The translations under genes were made by a program, and so were the position numbers. Shown here in pieces: positions 1-6,241 of a stretch of DNA of 64,000 bases. Source of the DNA: HRBIN16 sp049969495 (GTDB taxonomy: Bacteria; Armatimonadota; HRBIN16); assembly GCA_049969495.1 (NCBI GenBank), contig JBMFOT010000001.1:1-64000 (forward strand). The letters run 5' to 3'. How positions within the stretch are numbered: the first letter of the stretch is position 1; each line of letters starts with the position of its first letter. The notes under the pieces are model-generated. The model ran no database searches. It was not told the DNA's origin and saw only the letters and a program-made list of their open reading frames with translations.

Positions 1-113
1 CGCTTATACCCTCCAAAGGGCAGATGTGGACATACGATATATGGATGTACCGACTGGTAGTCCATTTCGGCAAGGACCGCCGGGTAGCTTATGTGGTGCT
101 GACGTATACATAA
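1..113 (+). CDS. C-terminal end of an unidentified protein, 5' end outside window
   Basis: An open frame enters from the left edge (first full codon at 3) and stops with TAA at 111-113. Its last residues include MWTYDIWMYRLVVHFG and end in VAYVVLTYT, an alternating aromatic/hydrophobic pattern that looks like beta strands of a real protein rather than a shadow frame. The next gene starts 46 bases downstream on the same strand with its own ribosome binding site. Too little is visible to name a family; a small SmpA-like beta domain is only a guess from the pattern. Confidence 0.5.
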   Translation, partial: LIPSKGQMWTYDIWMYRLVVHFGKDRRVAYVVLTYT

Positions 114-159
114 GATAGAACAAAATCCTCTATGCCCCTCACGGCAAGGAGGAGCAACC

Positions 160-948
160 ATGAATGAAAAGCGATACAGCAGAGTAGTTTGGGGAATCAT
201 GCTGATCCTGTTCTCTTATCTCGTGTGGACCGGACGGCAATGTGACCATTTTGGACGTGCTTCGTGGAAGGAAGCGCATGTGATGCTTGCCGCTGCTATG
301 ATTGCTGGTATCGGTTTCCGCCTCTACTTCAGGCGAGCGGATGTGCAGAGCACGACAAGAGCGAGCAACTTGCTAATATTGCTATTGGTATTACTCTTTT
401 TCACGGGTTCGGTGACCGAAGGCTTGCTGATGGCATTCGTCGCGGGACTGGACAACGTCAAGAGACAAATGATTCAACATCTACCTGCAGGAACTTATCG
501 CTTGATGCCTCTGCTGCTCATGATACTGTTTGCGTCCGTCGCCAACTTTGACCCAATTTTCGTTGCAAGCGCACTCACTATCATGGTGTTAACTGGGCAC
601 CGCTTTCTATACGGAAACGAGCAGACGATGGGCGATGAACACAGCAGCAGCCACCGCTTTCCGAGCGTGCAAAATCTCATCACCACTGTCATCTGGTTTT
701 TTGTGTCGGCTTATTACCTCTATGGTCAGATGGTCAACACACTTCCCAAATGCCTTTCCGAACCTGTTTGTACAAACTACCCGTATCAGTGGCTACAGCT
801 GCGATGCCAGATAACCTGTGCGCTAACCATCGCAAATGCGGATCTTTTGTTTGACATTGCACTGGTCGTCTTCGCACTCACAGCCGTGCGTGTATGTGAC
901 TTGCTCGGCGGTCTTCCGCAAACGCTGTGCCAGGAGAGAACTGCTTAG
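160..948 (+). CDS. Polytopic membrane protein of unknown function
   Basis: A 262-residue protein preceded by a strong ribosome binding site (AAGGAGGAG, ending 6 bases before the ATG). I see about six hydrophobic segments (roughly residues 10-25, 39-57, 69-97, 112-146, 172-188 and 226-250), so it should be an integral inner-membrane protein. Cysteines are scattered (for example RQCDHFG near the first helix and CLSEPVCTNYPY before the last), hinting at exposed loops. I do not recognise the family. It follows a partial gene on the same strand and converges on the phosphotransacylase gene, separated by about 290 bases holding two dispersed repeats. No function is proposed. Confidence 0.75.
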   Translation: MNEKRYSRVVWGIMLILFSYLVWTGRQCDHFGRASWKEAHVMLAAAMIAGIGFRLYFRRADVQSTTRASNLLILLLVLLFFTGSVTEGLLMAFVAGLDNVKRQMIQHLPAGTYRLMPLLLMILFASVANFDPIFVASALTIMVLTGHRFLYGNEQTMGDEHSSSHRFPSVQNLITTVIWFFVSAYYLYGQMVNTLPKCLSEPVCTNYPYQWLQLRCQITCALTIANADLLFDIALVVFALTAVRVCDLLGGLPQTLCQERTA

Positions 949-1091
949 TAGTCTGTAACAGGCTCAATCTTGCAAAAAAGTCTTTCATCGCACGCCCCAC
1001 GTGTCCTTGAGGCACGCAATGCCGAAGCGATCTTCTGCGCTCACGAAGGGGATTGCCACGGGTGCTGGCGCACCCTCCAAAGGACATCAAC

Positions 1092-1117
1092 AGCTCGGCA
1101 GGAGCCTCACCCTCCAG
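1092..1117 (-). repeat. Dispersed LEGEAPAEP-type repeat, copy 1
   Basis: On the minus strand this 26-base element reads CTGGAGGGTGAGG followed by CTCCTGCCGAGCT; in one frame it would encode LEGEAPAEL. Near-identical copies lie at 1139, 6034, 20031 and 30535, always between genes. It contains a short internal dyad (GGCTCC/GCCGAGCC-like) and is probably a REP-type intergenic element. The rest of 949-1236, between two convergent genes, shows nothing else I can name. Confidence 0.75.
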
Positions 1118-1138
1118 ATGCCTGCGCACGATACCAAC

Positions 1139-1164
1139 GGCTCGGCAGCAGCCTCCCCCTCCGG
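1139..1164 (-). repeat. Dispersed LEGEAPAEP-type repeat, copy 2 (diverged)
   Basis: A second, diverged minus-strand copy (CCGGAGGGGGAGG then CTGCTGCCGAGCC) only 21 bases from copy 1 in the same orientation, so the element can occur as a tandem pair. It lies 73 bases beyond the stop codon of the phosphotransacylase gene. Confidence 0.65.
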
Positions 1165-1236
1165 ATGGGGATGACAGGTAAGGTTTTGAGAGGCTGCTCG
1201 CCGGCGATGAGCCATGCCTCCCCGTATACGCTCCGC

Positions 1237-2175
1237 TTACACCGACACCGTACCCAATCTGATTCGCGCTCTGCGCGGCGGATTCGCCAGAATAGCGGCA
1301 ACCGCAATCGACAGCATCTTGGACTCCGCCGAGTCGGCGCGGCTGGTTAACACTACCGGTGCAGATGCCCCAACAAGGACACCGGCGACTCGTCCCCTAC
1401 TGGCGTGTGCGAACATCTTGACCAGCGCATTGCCCGCCTCGATATCCGGCACCAGCACGATGTCCGCATTGCCTGCCACCGGGCTGTTCAGCCTCTTCAT
1501 CCGTGCCGCTTCCTCGGACAGGATATTGTCCATCTGGAAGGGACCGTCCACGATACAATCCGGTATCTGATTGCGTTCTGCCATCTTGGAGAGGATGGCA
1601 GCGTCGATGGTGGAAGGCACGTCGGGATTGACCGTTTCCACTGCCGCCAGCACCGCTACCTTCGGTTTGCGAATGCCCAGTCCCTGAGCCACGAACACCG
1701 CATTGCAGATAATCTGCGCCTTCTGCATCAGGTCGGGCTTGATGTTCATGGCGCCGTCGGTGACCATCAGCAAGCGGTCTCTTAGCTCCAGAATGAACAC
1801 ATGGCTCATAATGCGACCGGTACGTAAGCCCGCTTCGCGGTCCAGAATGGCACGCAGCAGGTCTGCGGTGTGGATTTGTCCCTTCATCAGCACGTCGCAC
1901 TCGCCTTCCCGCACCATCTGCACCGCGCGTCGCGCCGCGGCGATGTCGTCCGGCTCATCCAGCACCATATCGGGTGTGATGGCGTATTCCAAGTCGTGGG
2001 CGATAGCATAGATACGTTCGGCGTCACCTATAAAAAGAGGCTGCGCCAGATTGGCATTCTGTGCCAGGCGCAACGCCTCCATTACCGACTGTTCATGTGC
2101 ACAGGCTACAGCCACCTTATTGCGCTTTAGCCGTGCCGCGTCTTCGAGAATCTGGTCAAAGTTTGTATAGCCCAT
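1237..2175 (-). CDS. ptb: Phosphate butyryltransferase / phosphate acetyltransferase family enzyme
   Basis: A 312-residue cytoplasmic enzyme of the phosphate acetyl/butyryltransferase family, which moves acyl groups between CoA and phosphate. Recognised from the overall pattern: MGYTNFDQILEDA at the start, VACAHEQSVMEAL, LMKGQIHTADLLRAIL, VTDGAMNIKPDLMQK and DNILSEEAARMK. These are typical of Ptb-type enzymes rather than the longer Pta. I chose the ATG at 2175 over longer in-frame starts because GGAGGAG lies just upstream and family homology begins there. No butyrate or acetate kinase gene is adjacent, so the pathway (butyrate formation or branched acyl-CoA use) cannot be fixed. Family assignment is firm; the exact acyl substrate is not. 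Confidence 0.85.
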   Translation of the reverse strand: MGYTNFDQILEDAARLKRNKVAVACAHEQSVMEALRLAQNANLAQPLFIGDAERIYAIAHDLEYAITPDMVLDEPDDIAAARRAVQMVREGECDVLMKGQIHTADLLRAILDREAGLRTGRIMSHVFILELRDRLLMVTDGAMNIKPDLMQKAQIICNAVFVAQGLGIRKPKVAVLAAVETVNPDVPSTIDAAILSKMAERNQIPDCIVDGPFQMDNILSEEAARMKRLNSPVAGNADIVLVPDIEAGNALVKMFAHASRGRVAGVLVGASAPVVLTSRADSAESKMLSIAVAAILANPPRRARIRLGTVSV

Positions 2176-2260
2176 AGGCTCCTCCTTGCCACTCAAGCCA
2201 CTCACTCTACAGTATAACATAGATAAACTGACTTTGCCACCAATCGGGTTGCCTTTGCGT

Positions 2261-2428
2261 TTAACGTGTTCGTGCTTTAGAAGAGCCTTTCGTGGGTCGC
2301 TGGCGTCGAGGCGAAGCACGACGACGCGCCCTGGTGGGGTCAGGCAAAGGATATTTTACCCGCACCCACACTATGAATACCACACACGCGGCGATGAACG
2401 CCAGCGCCCACCACGTGGTCGCAGTCAC
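2261..2428 (-). CDS. 55-aa single-pass membrane peptide, translationally coupled to the aminotransferase
   Basis: A short frame with a GTG start at 2426-2428 that overlaps the TGA stop (2425-2427) of the upstream aminotransferase by two bases, the classic arrangement for translational coupling. The product opens with VTATTWWALAFIAACVVFIV, continues as one hydrophobic helix (about residues 6-24), and ends in a strongly basic tail (RARRRASPRRQRPTKGSSK), which predicts a cytoplasmic C terminus. The start is inferred from the overlap. I recognise no family. It could be a small membrane anchor or accessory peptide. Confidence 0.55.
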   Translation of the reverse strand: MTATTWWALAFIAACVVFIVWVRVKYPLPDPTRARRRASPRRQRPTKGSSKARTR

Positions 2429-3612
2429 GCTGCCACTGCCTCCTTGACCGCCTTTCGGCACGCCTCGATGCGTCGCGAGACCTCTTCCTCGCTCCAGTCG
2501 GGATGCAGGGAGAGGAACACCGTGCGCTTCAGAATGTCCAGCGTGCGCGGGCACATATCGGGTGTGTACTTGGTGCGCAGCCCCTGATTGCGCGGGTGGT
2601 TGAAGGGGTTCATGTCAGGGTGGTGCATGATGCGCTTCGCCAGCAGGGGCTCCCAGTTCGAGTAGACGTGTTTGCCGCTGTCGATAGGTAACCATCCACC
2701 GACTTGCTGGGCAAAGGCTCGCGCATCCGCCTCTGAATCGAACTGGAAAGCCACCACAACTCCGCAGTCGCCCTCAGGGTCGTTGCTGGGAGCGACGCGC
2801 AAGCCTGTCTCGCTGAGCTCCTGTTCGAACCGTTTGCGGATGCGGCGCAGATTGCTCAGGATGCCGTCCAGCCGACGTAACTGCACGCGCAATATCGCGC
2901 CCATGACCTCATCCGCCCGCAACTGGATGCCTACGAAAATAGGAATACCCAGCTCTTTGGCATAGGGGCGAAACGCCGCTCCGCCGTCGTGGAACACGAG
3001 GGCACGCTCGTACACGGTGCGGTCGTTCGTGGTCAACGCCCCACCCTCGCCACAGGAGATAATCTTGAAGTAGTTGAAGCTGAACGCGCCTGCGTCGCCC
3101 CAGCTGCCCAATCGCTTGCCCCGGTAGCTGCCTCCATCCGCCTGGCAGCAGTCTTCCAGCACCATCACGCCGTGCTCCCGTGCAATCTCCAGCAACGCCT
3201 GCATGTTCGCAGGGCGTCCCACCATGTGTACCGGAATGATAGCGCGGGTGTTGGGCGTGATTTTACGGCGTACATCCTCGGGGTCCAGCGCAAGCGTTTC
3301 GTCCACCTCGGCGATGACCGGTATTGCACCCACCGCCAGCACGCTGGTGGCGGTCGCCATCCACGTGTAGCCGGGCACGATGACCTCATCGCCCGGTCCG
3401 ATGCCCATGCCCACCAGCCCGCAAATCAGCGCGGCGGTGCCTCCGCCGTTCATGCACAGTGCGTACTCCGTGCCGATCAGCTGCGCCCACTCGTGCTCAA
3501 ACCGGTCTACCTCGTGCAGATGTCCCTCTACTCCCTCGCCTACGCGAAACAGGTATCCGCTCAGGAGTACTTTCTTTACCTCTTCCACTTCCTCTTCGCC
3601 AATGCGATACAT
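2425..3612 (-). CDS. DegT/DnrJ/EryC1/StrS family PLP-dependent aminotransferase
   Basis: A 395-residue sugar-aminotransferase-type enzyme that probably aminates a keto-sugar or related carbonyl substrate using PLP. Visible hallmarks: ALCMNGGGTAALICGL near the N terminus, GPGDEVIVPGYTWMATA, LEDCCQADGGSYRG (the Asp/Gln cofactor region), and GAFSFNYFKIISCGEGG with the Schiff-base lysine in YFKII. The ATG at 3612 follows AGGAGGA at good spacing. The upstream frame (3625-3924) stops 12 bases before this start, so the two look co-transcribed, and a 55-aa membrane peptide is coupled downstream. The substrate is unknown; no other sugar-nucleotide genes are near. Confidence 0.9.
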   Translation of the reverse strand: MYRIGEEEVEEVKKVLLSGYLFRVGEGVEGHLHEVDRFEHEWAQLIGTEYALCMNGGGTAALICGLVGMGIGPGDEVIVPGYTWMATATSVLAVGAIPVIAEVDETLALDPEDVRRKITPNTRAIIPVHMVGRPANMQALLEIAREHGVMVLEDCCQADGGSYRGKRLGSWGDAGAFSFNYFKIISCGEGGALTTNDRTVYERALVFHDGGAAFRPYAKELGIPIFVGIQLRADEVMGAILRVQLRRLDGILSNLRRIRKRFEQELSETGLRVAPSNDPEGDCGVVVAFQFDSEADARAFAQQVGGWLPIDSGKHVYSNWEPLLAKRIMHHPDMNPFNHPRNQGLRTKYTPDMCPRTLDILKRTVFLSLHPDWSEEEVSRRIEACRKAVKEAVAA

Positions 3613-3624
3613 TGGGGGTCCTCC

Positions 3625-3924
3625 TCACACGCTCAGGATGCCCGGTCCCATTCCTGTGACCGCCTCCCGCTGCCACGCACCGCGCCAGGTGTACTCGTTC
3701 AGGATGGGTACCTCCACCACATCGCTGTACCAGCGAAACGGCGTATGGGGGATGTCGTTCACCCATTTTTGCGCGATAACGCCGCTACGGTGCGGCAAGT
3801 GCTCGTAGCCAGCATTGTCCACACGTACCGGGTTGCCACCGCGAAGCCTCCCGAAGTATCCTGCAAAAGAGTTCGCTTTTGACCGGAGAAGCTCCTGCGA
3901 AACCGCCGCATCGGTTGGAAGGGT
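3625..3924 (-). pseudogene. C-terminal fragment of an unidentified protein upstream of the aminotransferase
   Basis: An uninterrupted minus-strand frame runs from just after a TAA at 3925-3927 to a TGA at 3625-3627 and reads like genuine protein (for example GGNPVRVDNAGYEHLPHRSG and WYSDVVEVPILNEYTWRG). The only credible start is a GTG at 3820-3822, which would give 65 residues without an obvious ribosome binding site, yet sensible sequence continues upstream of it. The stop is 12 bases from the aminotransferase ATG and abuts its ribosome binding site, as in an operon. I read this as the 3' remnant of a longer gene; a short intact gene is the alternative. Family not recognised. Confidence 0.45.
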
Positions 3925-4014
3925 TTACAGCGCGGCGAGCCTTGCTCTCCGTTGAACCCTTTCACCTTTGCAACGTCTATGAACACGGACACCGCGAACA
4001 AGGGAGGTGACAGG

Positions 4015-4527
4015 ATGAAAAAGCGGATAGCGATACTGCTGATGTTCACAGGCTTTCTGGCGATGTGCTCTATTCAGCCGGCACCGGCACAGGATGCCAG
4101 CAAGGGCGCGAAACCGGGTACGCTGGCACCACGTCGCCTGCATCGCTGGAACGCTTTAGCAAAGTGGCTGCAGCTCACCGACGAGCAAAAAGCGAAGATA
4201 AAGAGCATCGCAAGCAACGCTCGCGAGCAGGCACGGAAAATTCGTACCGATACCACGCTCACGCCGGAGCAGAAGCGCAAGCAGTTACTGGAACTACGCA
4301 AGAGCACCCGGCAGCAAATCGGCTCGGTGCTCACACCCGAACAGCGTGAGAAAATGCGCAAGTTCTGGGCATGGCGGTGGCATCGCTGGCAGGTGTGGCG
4401 GGCATACCGGGCAGGTAAAGGATCTAAAATGTTTCGGATGAGCCCAGAGCAAAAACGCAAGCTGGGCGCCTGGTTGAAAATGGCGCCGCAACGCCGGTGG
4501 CGGAACTGGTGGAGAGGACCGTTCTGA
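4015..4527 (+). CDS. LTXXQ-motif (Spy/CpxP-like) secreted protein
   Basis: A 170-residue exported protein. Residues 1-26 (MKKRIAILLMFTGFLAMCSI then QPAPAQ) form a signal peptide; the mature part carries repeated LTxEQ motifs: LTDEQKAKIKSIA, LTPEQKRKQLLEL, LTPEQREKMRKF and MSPEQKRKLG. This spacing is typical of periplasmic Spy/CpxP-like helical proteins, which buffer envelope stress or bind metal or misfolded proteins. The C terminus is unusually rich in Trp and Arg (WAWRWHRWQVWRAYRAGKG, RRWRNWWRG). GGGAGGTG before 4015 fixes the start over the longer frame. It ends at a bidirectional terminator. The precise role is unknown. Confidence 0.75.
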   Translation: MKKRIAILLMFTGFLAMCSIQPAPAQDASKGAKPGTLAPRRLHRWNALAKWLQLTDEQKAKIKSIASNAREQARKIRTDTTLTPEQKRKQLLELRKSTRQQIGSVLTPEQREKMRKFWAWRWHRWQVWRAYRAGKGSKMFRMSPEQKRKLGAWLKMAPQRRWRNWWRGPF

Positions 4528-4556
4528 GAACAACTCACCTCTCGCCGGGCAGAGCG

Positions 4557-4583
4557 CACGGGGCTTGTGTTGCAAGCCCCGTG
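4557..4583. terminator. Bidirectional hairpin terminator
   Basis: Perfect 11-bp stem CACGGGGCTTG / CAAGCCCCGTG with loop TGTTG, between the convergent LTXXQ gene and the 82-aa gene at 4597. The tails are only weakly T-rich. Confidence 0.7.
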
Positions 4584-4596
4584 TTTACCTACGAAC

Positions 4597-4845
4597 CTAC
4601 CTCCCTTGCTGCTGCAGCTCCTTGGCTACCTCGGGGTGATATTGCAGAAGCTGATTGATGGCAATCGCCTTCGCTTGCGGCGGCATGCGCGGGTCGTTCT
4701 GGATGCGTTGAATCTCCGCCTTGATGTCCTCAGCGGTCACTTTCTTGGGCGGCGGCTCCTTCGTGCGCTGATACTGGAAGGCGAAAATCAGCGCCGCGAT
4801 GATTATCAACACCACCGCAATGAGCACCTTCTTGTTGTTCTCCAT
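4597..4845 (-). CDS. Small membrane-anchored protein, 82 aa
   Basis: An 82-residue protein with an N-terminal membrane helix (KKVLIAVVLIIIAALIFAF, residues 5-23) followed by a charged domain (VTAEDIKAEIQRIQNDPRMP and AIAINQLLQYHPEVAKELQQ), probably periplasmic or on the outer face of the membrane. Start supported by GCAGGAGGAG with about 11 bases to the ATG. It lies downstream of the DUF1559 pilin-like gene on the same strand, separated by a GC-rich hairpin. Small proteins with this layout are common beside DUF1559 genes in Armatimonadota (my recollection, not checked). No named family recognised. Confidence 0.65.
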   Translation of the reverse strand: MENNKKVLIAVVLIIIAALIFAFQYQRTKEPPPKKVTAEDIKAEIQRIQNDPRMPPQAKAIAINQLLQYHPEVAKELQQQGR

Positions 4846-4869
4846 CCCGGATCTCTCCTCCTGCGGTCA

Positions 4870-4896
4870 GGGGCGGGGCTGGTATTGCCCCGCCCC
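4870..4896. terminator. GC-rich hairpin between DUF1559 gene and 82-aa gene
   Basis: A 10-bp stem GGGGCGGGGC / GCCCCGCCCC with loop TGGTATT, 28 bases past the DUF1559 stop. There is no clear T tract on the minus strand, so it may only attenuate transcription or stabilise the mRNA 3' end. Confidence 0.5.
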
Positions 4897-4923
4897 TATT
4901 ATTGGCTCGGTAACCGCGCCACA

Positions 4924-5757
4924 CTAGTATGGATACCAGCCTTCAGAATGCCACTGCGCGGGCAAACCGACCGGTACGTAGATGTTTCTGTACCACAGGA
5001 TTTGACCGCGTCCCATCGCTTTGGCGTGCCCGTCGAAGAACACCACATTGGCGGTACCCGTGTGGCGATAGCGCGGCATCATACCACATCCGGCCCAGGT
5101 GGCGTTGCCGTCACCGTCGTTCACCAGGTCGCAGTCACGCTGCAGGGCACGCTCAGCACCGTCTCTCTGTGGCGGGTTGCCAATCCAGTCCACCCAGTCC
5201 CACTCCCAGGTGCCGAAGTATACCCAGCCCCAGAAGGCATCATTGACACCCTTCTCGGTGATCATCACCTTCTCTGCTGGCGTCTCTAGCGCGGAGATGG
5301 GGGTGACACGGTGGCGCGCGTCGGTGCCTCCAACGGGCCAGTTCCAGTAGTCAGCAAACACGTCATAGTGGCAGCCGTATTTACCGCTCTGGTTCCGGTC
5401 GGGGAAGGACGGGCAAGCAAAAATGCCACTGATGCCCCAACTGTACTCTACTCCCTGAGCATCGCGGTAACGATCACCGTTCTTGATGTAAGGGTAAATG
5501 ACGCTGTACCATGCCTGCTGTGGCACGCCGGTGCTACCGCCACCATACTGGGACATGGGGAAGGTCTCGTCATAGTCCTGTACATACATCATCACGCCGA
5601 GACCAATCTGCTTCAGGTTGCTGAGACAGGTTGCCCCCCGGGCTTTCTCACGCGCCTGCGAGAAGACGGGGAACAGGATAGCCGCGAGGATGGCGATAAT
5701 CGCTATCACCACCAGCAGCTCGATAAGCGTAAACGCTTTGCGGTTCATGCAATGCAC
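4924..5757 (-). CDS. DUF1559-type protein with prepilin N-terminal methylation motif
   Basis: A 277-residue pseudopilin-like exported protein. The N terminus carries the type IV prepilin cleavage and methylation signature (RKAFTLIELLVVIAIIAILA), processed by prepilin peptidase before the Phe, followed by the hydrophobic assembly helix and the family signature AREKARGATCLSNLKQIG and MYVQDYDETFP. The C-terminal part contains the H-x-G motif typical of DUF1559 (RHTGTANVVFFDGHAKAM). Two ATGs (5757 and 5748) could be used; GGAGGG upstream suits the first. It probably belongs to a type II secretion or type IV pilus-like surface apparatus; these genomes often carry many paralogues. The promoter lies at 5896-5924. 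Confidence 0.85.
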   Translation of the reverse strand: MHCMNRKAFTLIELLVVIAIIAILAAILFPVFSQAREKARGATCLSNLKQIGLGVMMYVQDYDETFPMSQYGGGSTGVPQQAWYSVIYPYIKNGDRYRDAQGVEYSWGISGIFACPSFPDRNQSGKYGCHYDVFADYWNWPVGGTDARHRVTPISALETPAEKVMITEKGVNDAFWGWVYFGTWEWDWVDWIGNPPQRDGAERALQRDCDLVNDGDGNATWAGCGMMPRYRHTGTANVVFFDGHAKAMGRGQILWYRNIYVPVGLPAQWHSEGWYPY

Positions 5758-5895
5758 CCTCCTTTAGAGTGATGGTTGGTGTATATTGCGCCGTACAGAG
5801 ATAGACAGCGCGTCGTATAAGGCAACTACGTGCCTTGATACCTCCTTCAGTGCCCTTTCGACAGTCTTTCTTAATCGTTTAAGAGTTACAGTATG

Positions 5896-5924
5896 ATTGT
5901 AGCCCCATTTCGCCCATTTGTCAA
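5896..5924 (-). promoter_or_regulatory. Sigma70-type promoter of the DUF1559 gene
   Basis: On the minus strand TTGACA (5919-5924) and TACAAT (5896-5901) are separated by exactly 17 bases. The predicted transcript starts near 5889, giving an untranslated leader of about 130 bases. Confidence 0.7.
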
Positions 5925-6033
5925 GAGAATGTTAAGGGATTTTCTCCTCGCTTTTGCGAAATCCCGTATTGCAACGGGTGCAGGAATTTTTCTGTGCTGT
6001 GAGTATCTAGTTGCCAGGTATCTTTCCCGGATA

Positions 6034-6053
6034 GCGAGGCTCCTGCCGAGCCG
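6034..6053 (+). repeat. Dispersed LEGEAPAEP-type repeat, copy 3 (partial)
   Basis: Twenty bases (GCGAGGCTCC then TGCCGAGCCG) matching the core of the family. A diverged inverted copy lies at about 6163-6187 on the other side of the palindromic element, so the two bracket it. The rest of the 5758-6241 gap holds the DUF1559 promoter; nothing else is recognised. Confidence 0.65.
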
Positions 6054-6065
6054 TTAGCGATTGCA

Positions 6066-6149
6066 AGAGAACACGGATGAACACGGGTGGGACGGATTAG
6101 CACGGATACTATTCCATTCGTTGCATCTGTGTCCATCCGTGTGCTATAC
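6066..6149. repeat. Palindromic ACACGGAT repeat element, copy 1
   Basis: About 84 bases starting ACACGGATGAACACGGGT and ending in TCTGTGTCCATCCGTGT, so that its two ends are inverted copies and could form a long imperfect hairpin. The central GACGGATTAGCAC box and the overall order are repeated at 12994-13078, upstream of another secreted-enzyme or hydrolase gene. Both copies sit in intergenic DNA before a plus-strand gene. Confidence 0.7.
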
Positions 6150-6241
6150 GCTGTTGTACCGGCTCGCCGGGAGGCTTGCCCTTCCCCGAGAAGGATACCG
6201 CCGTTGAGGCTTAATAAACCGGCTCACAAGGGAGGAAAACC

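Noticed and set aside
2989..3882. Plus-strand frame of 297 codons opposite the aminotransferase
   Set aside because: Lies antisense to a well-supported gene and has no ribosome site or recognisable motif.
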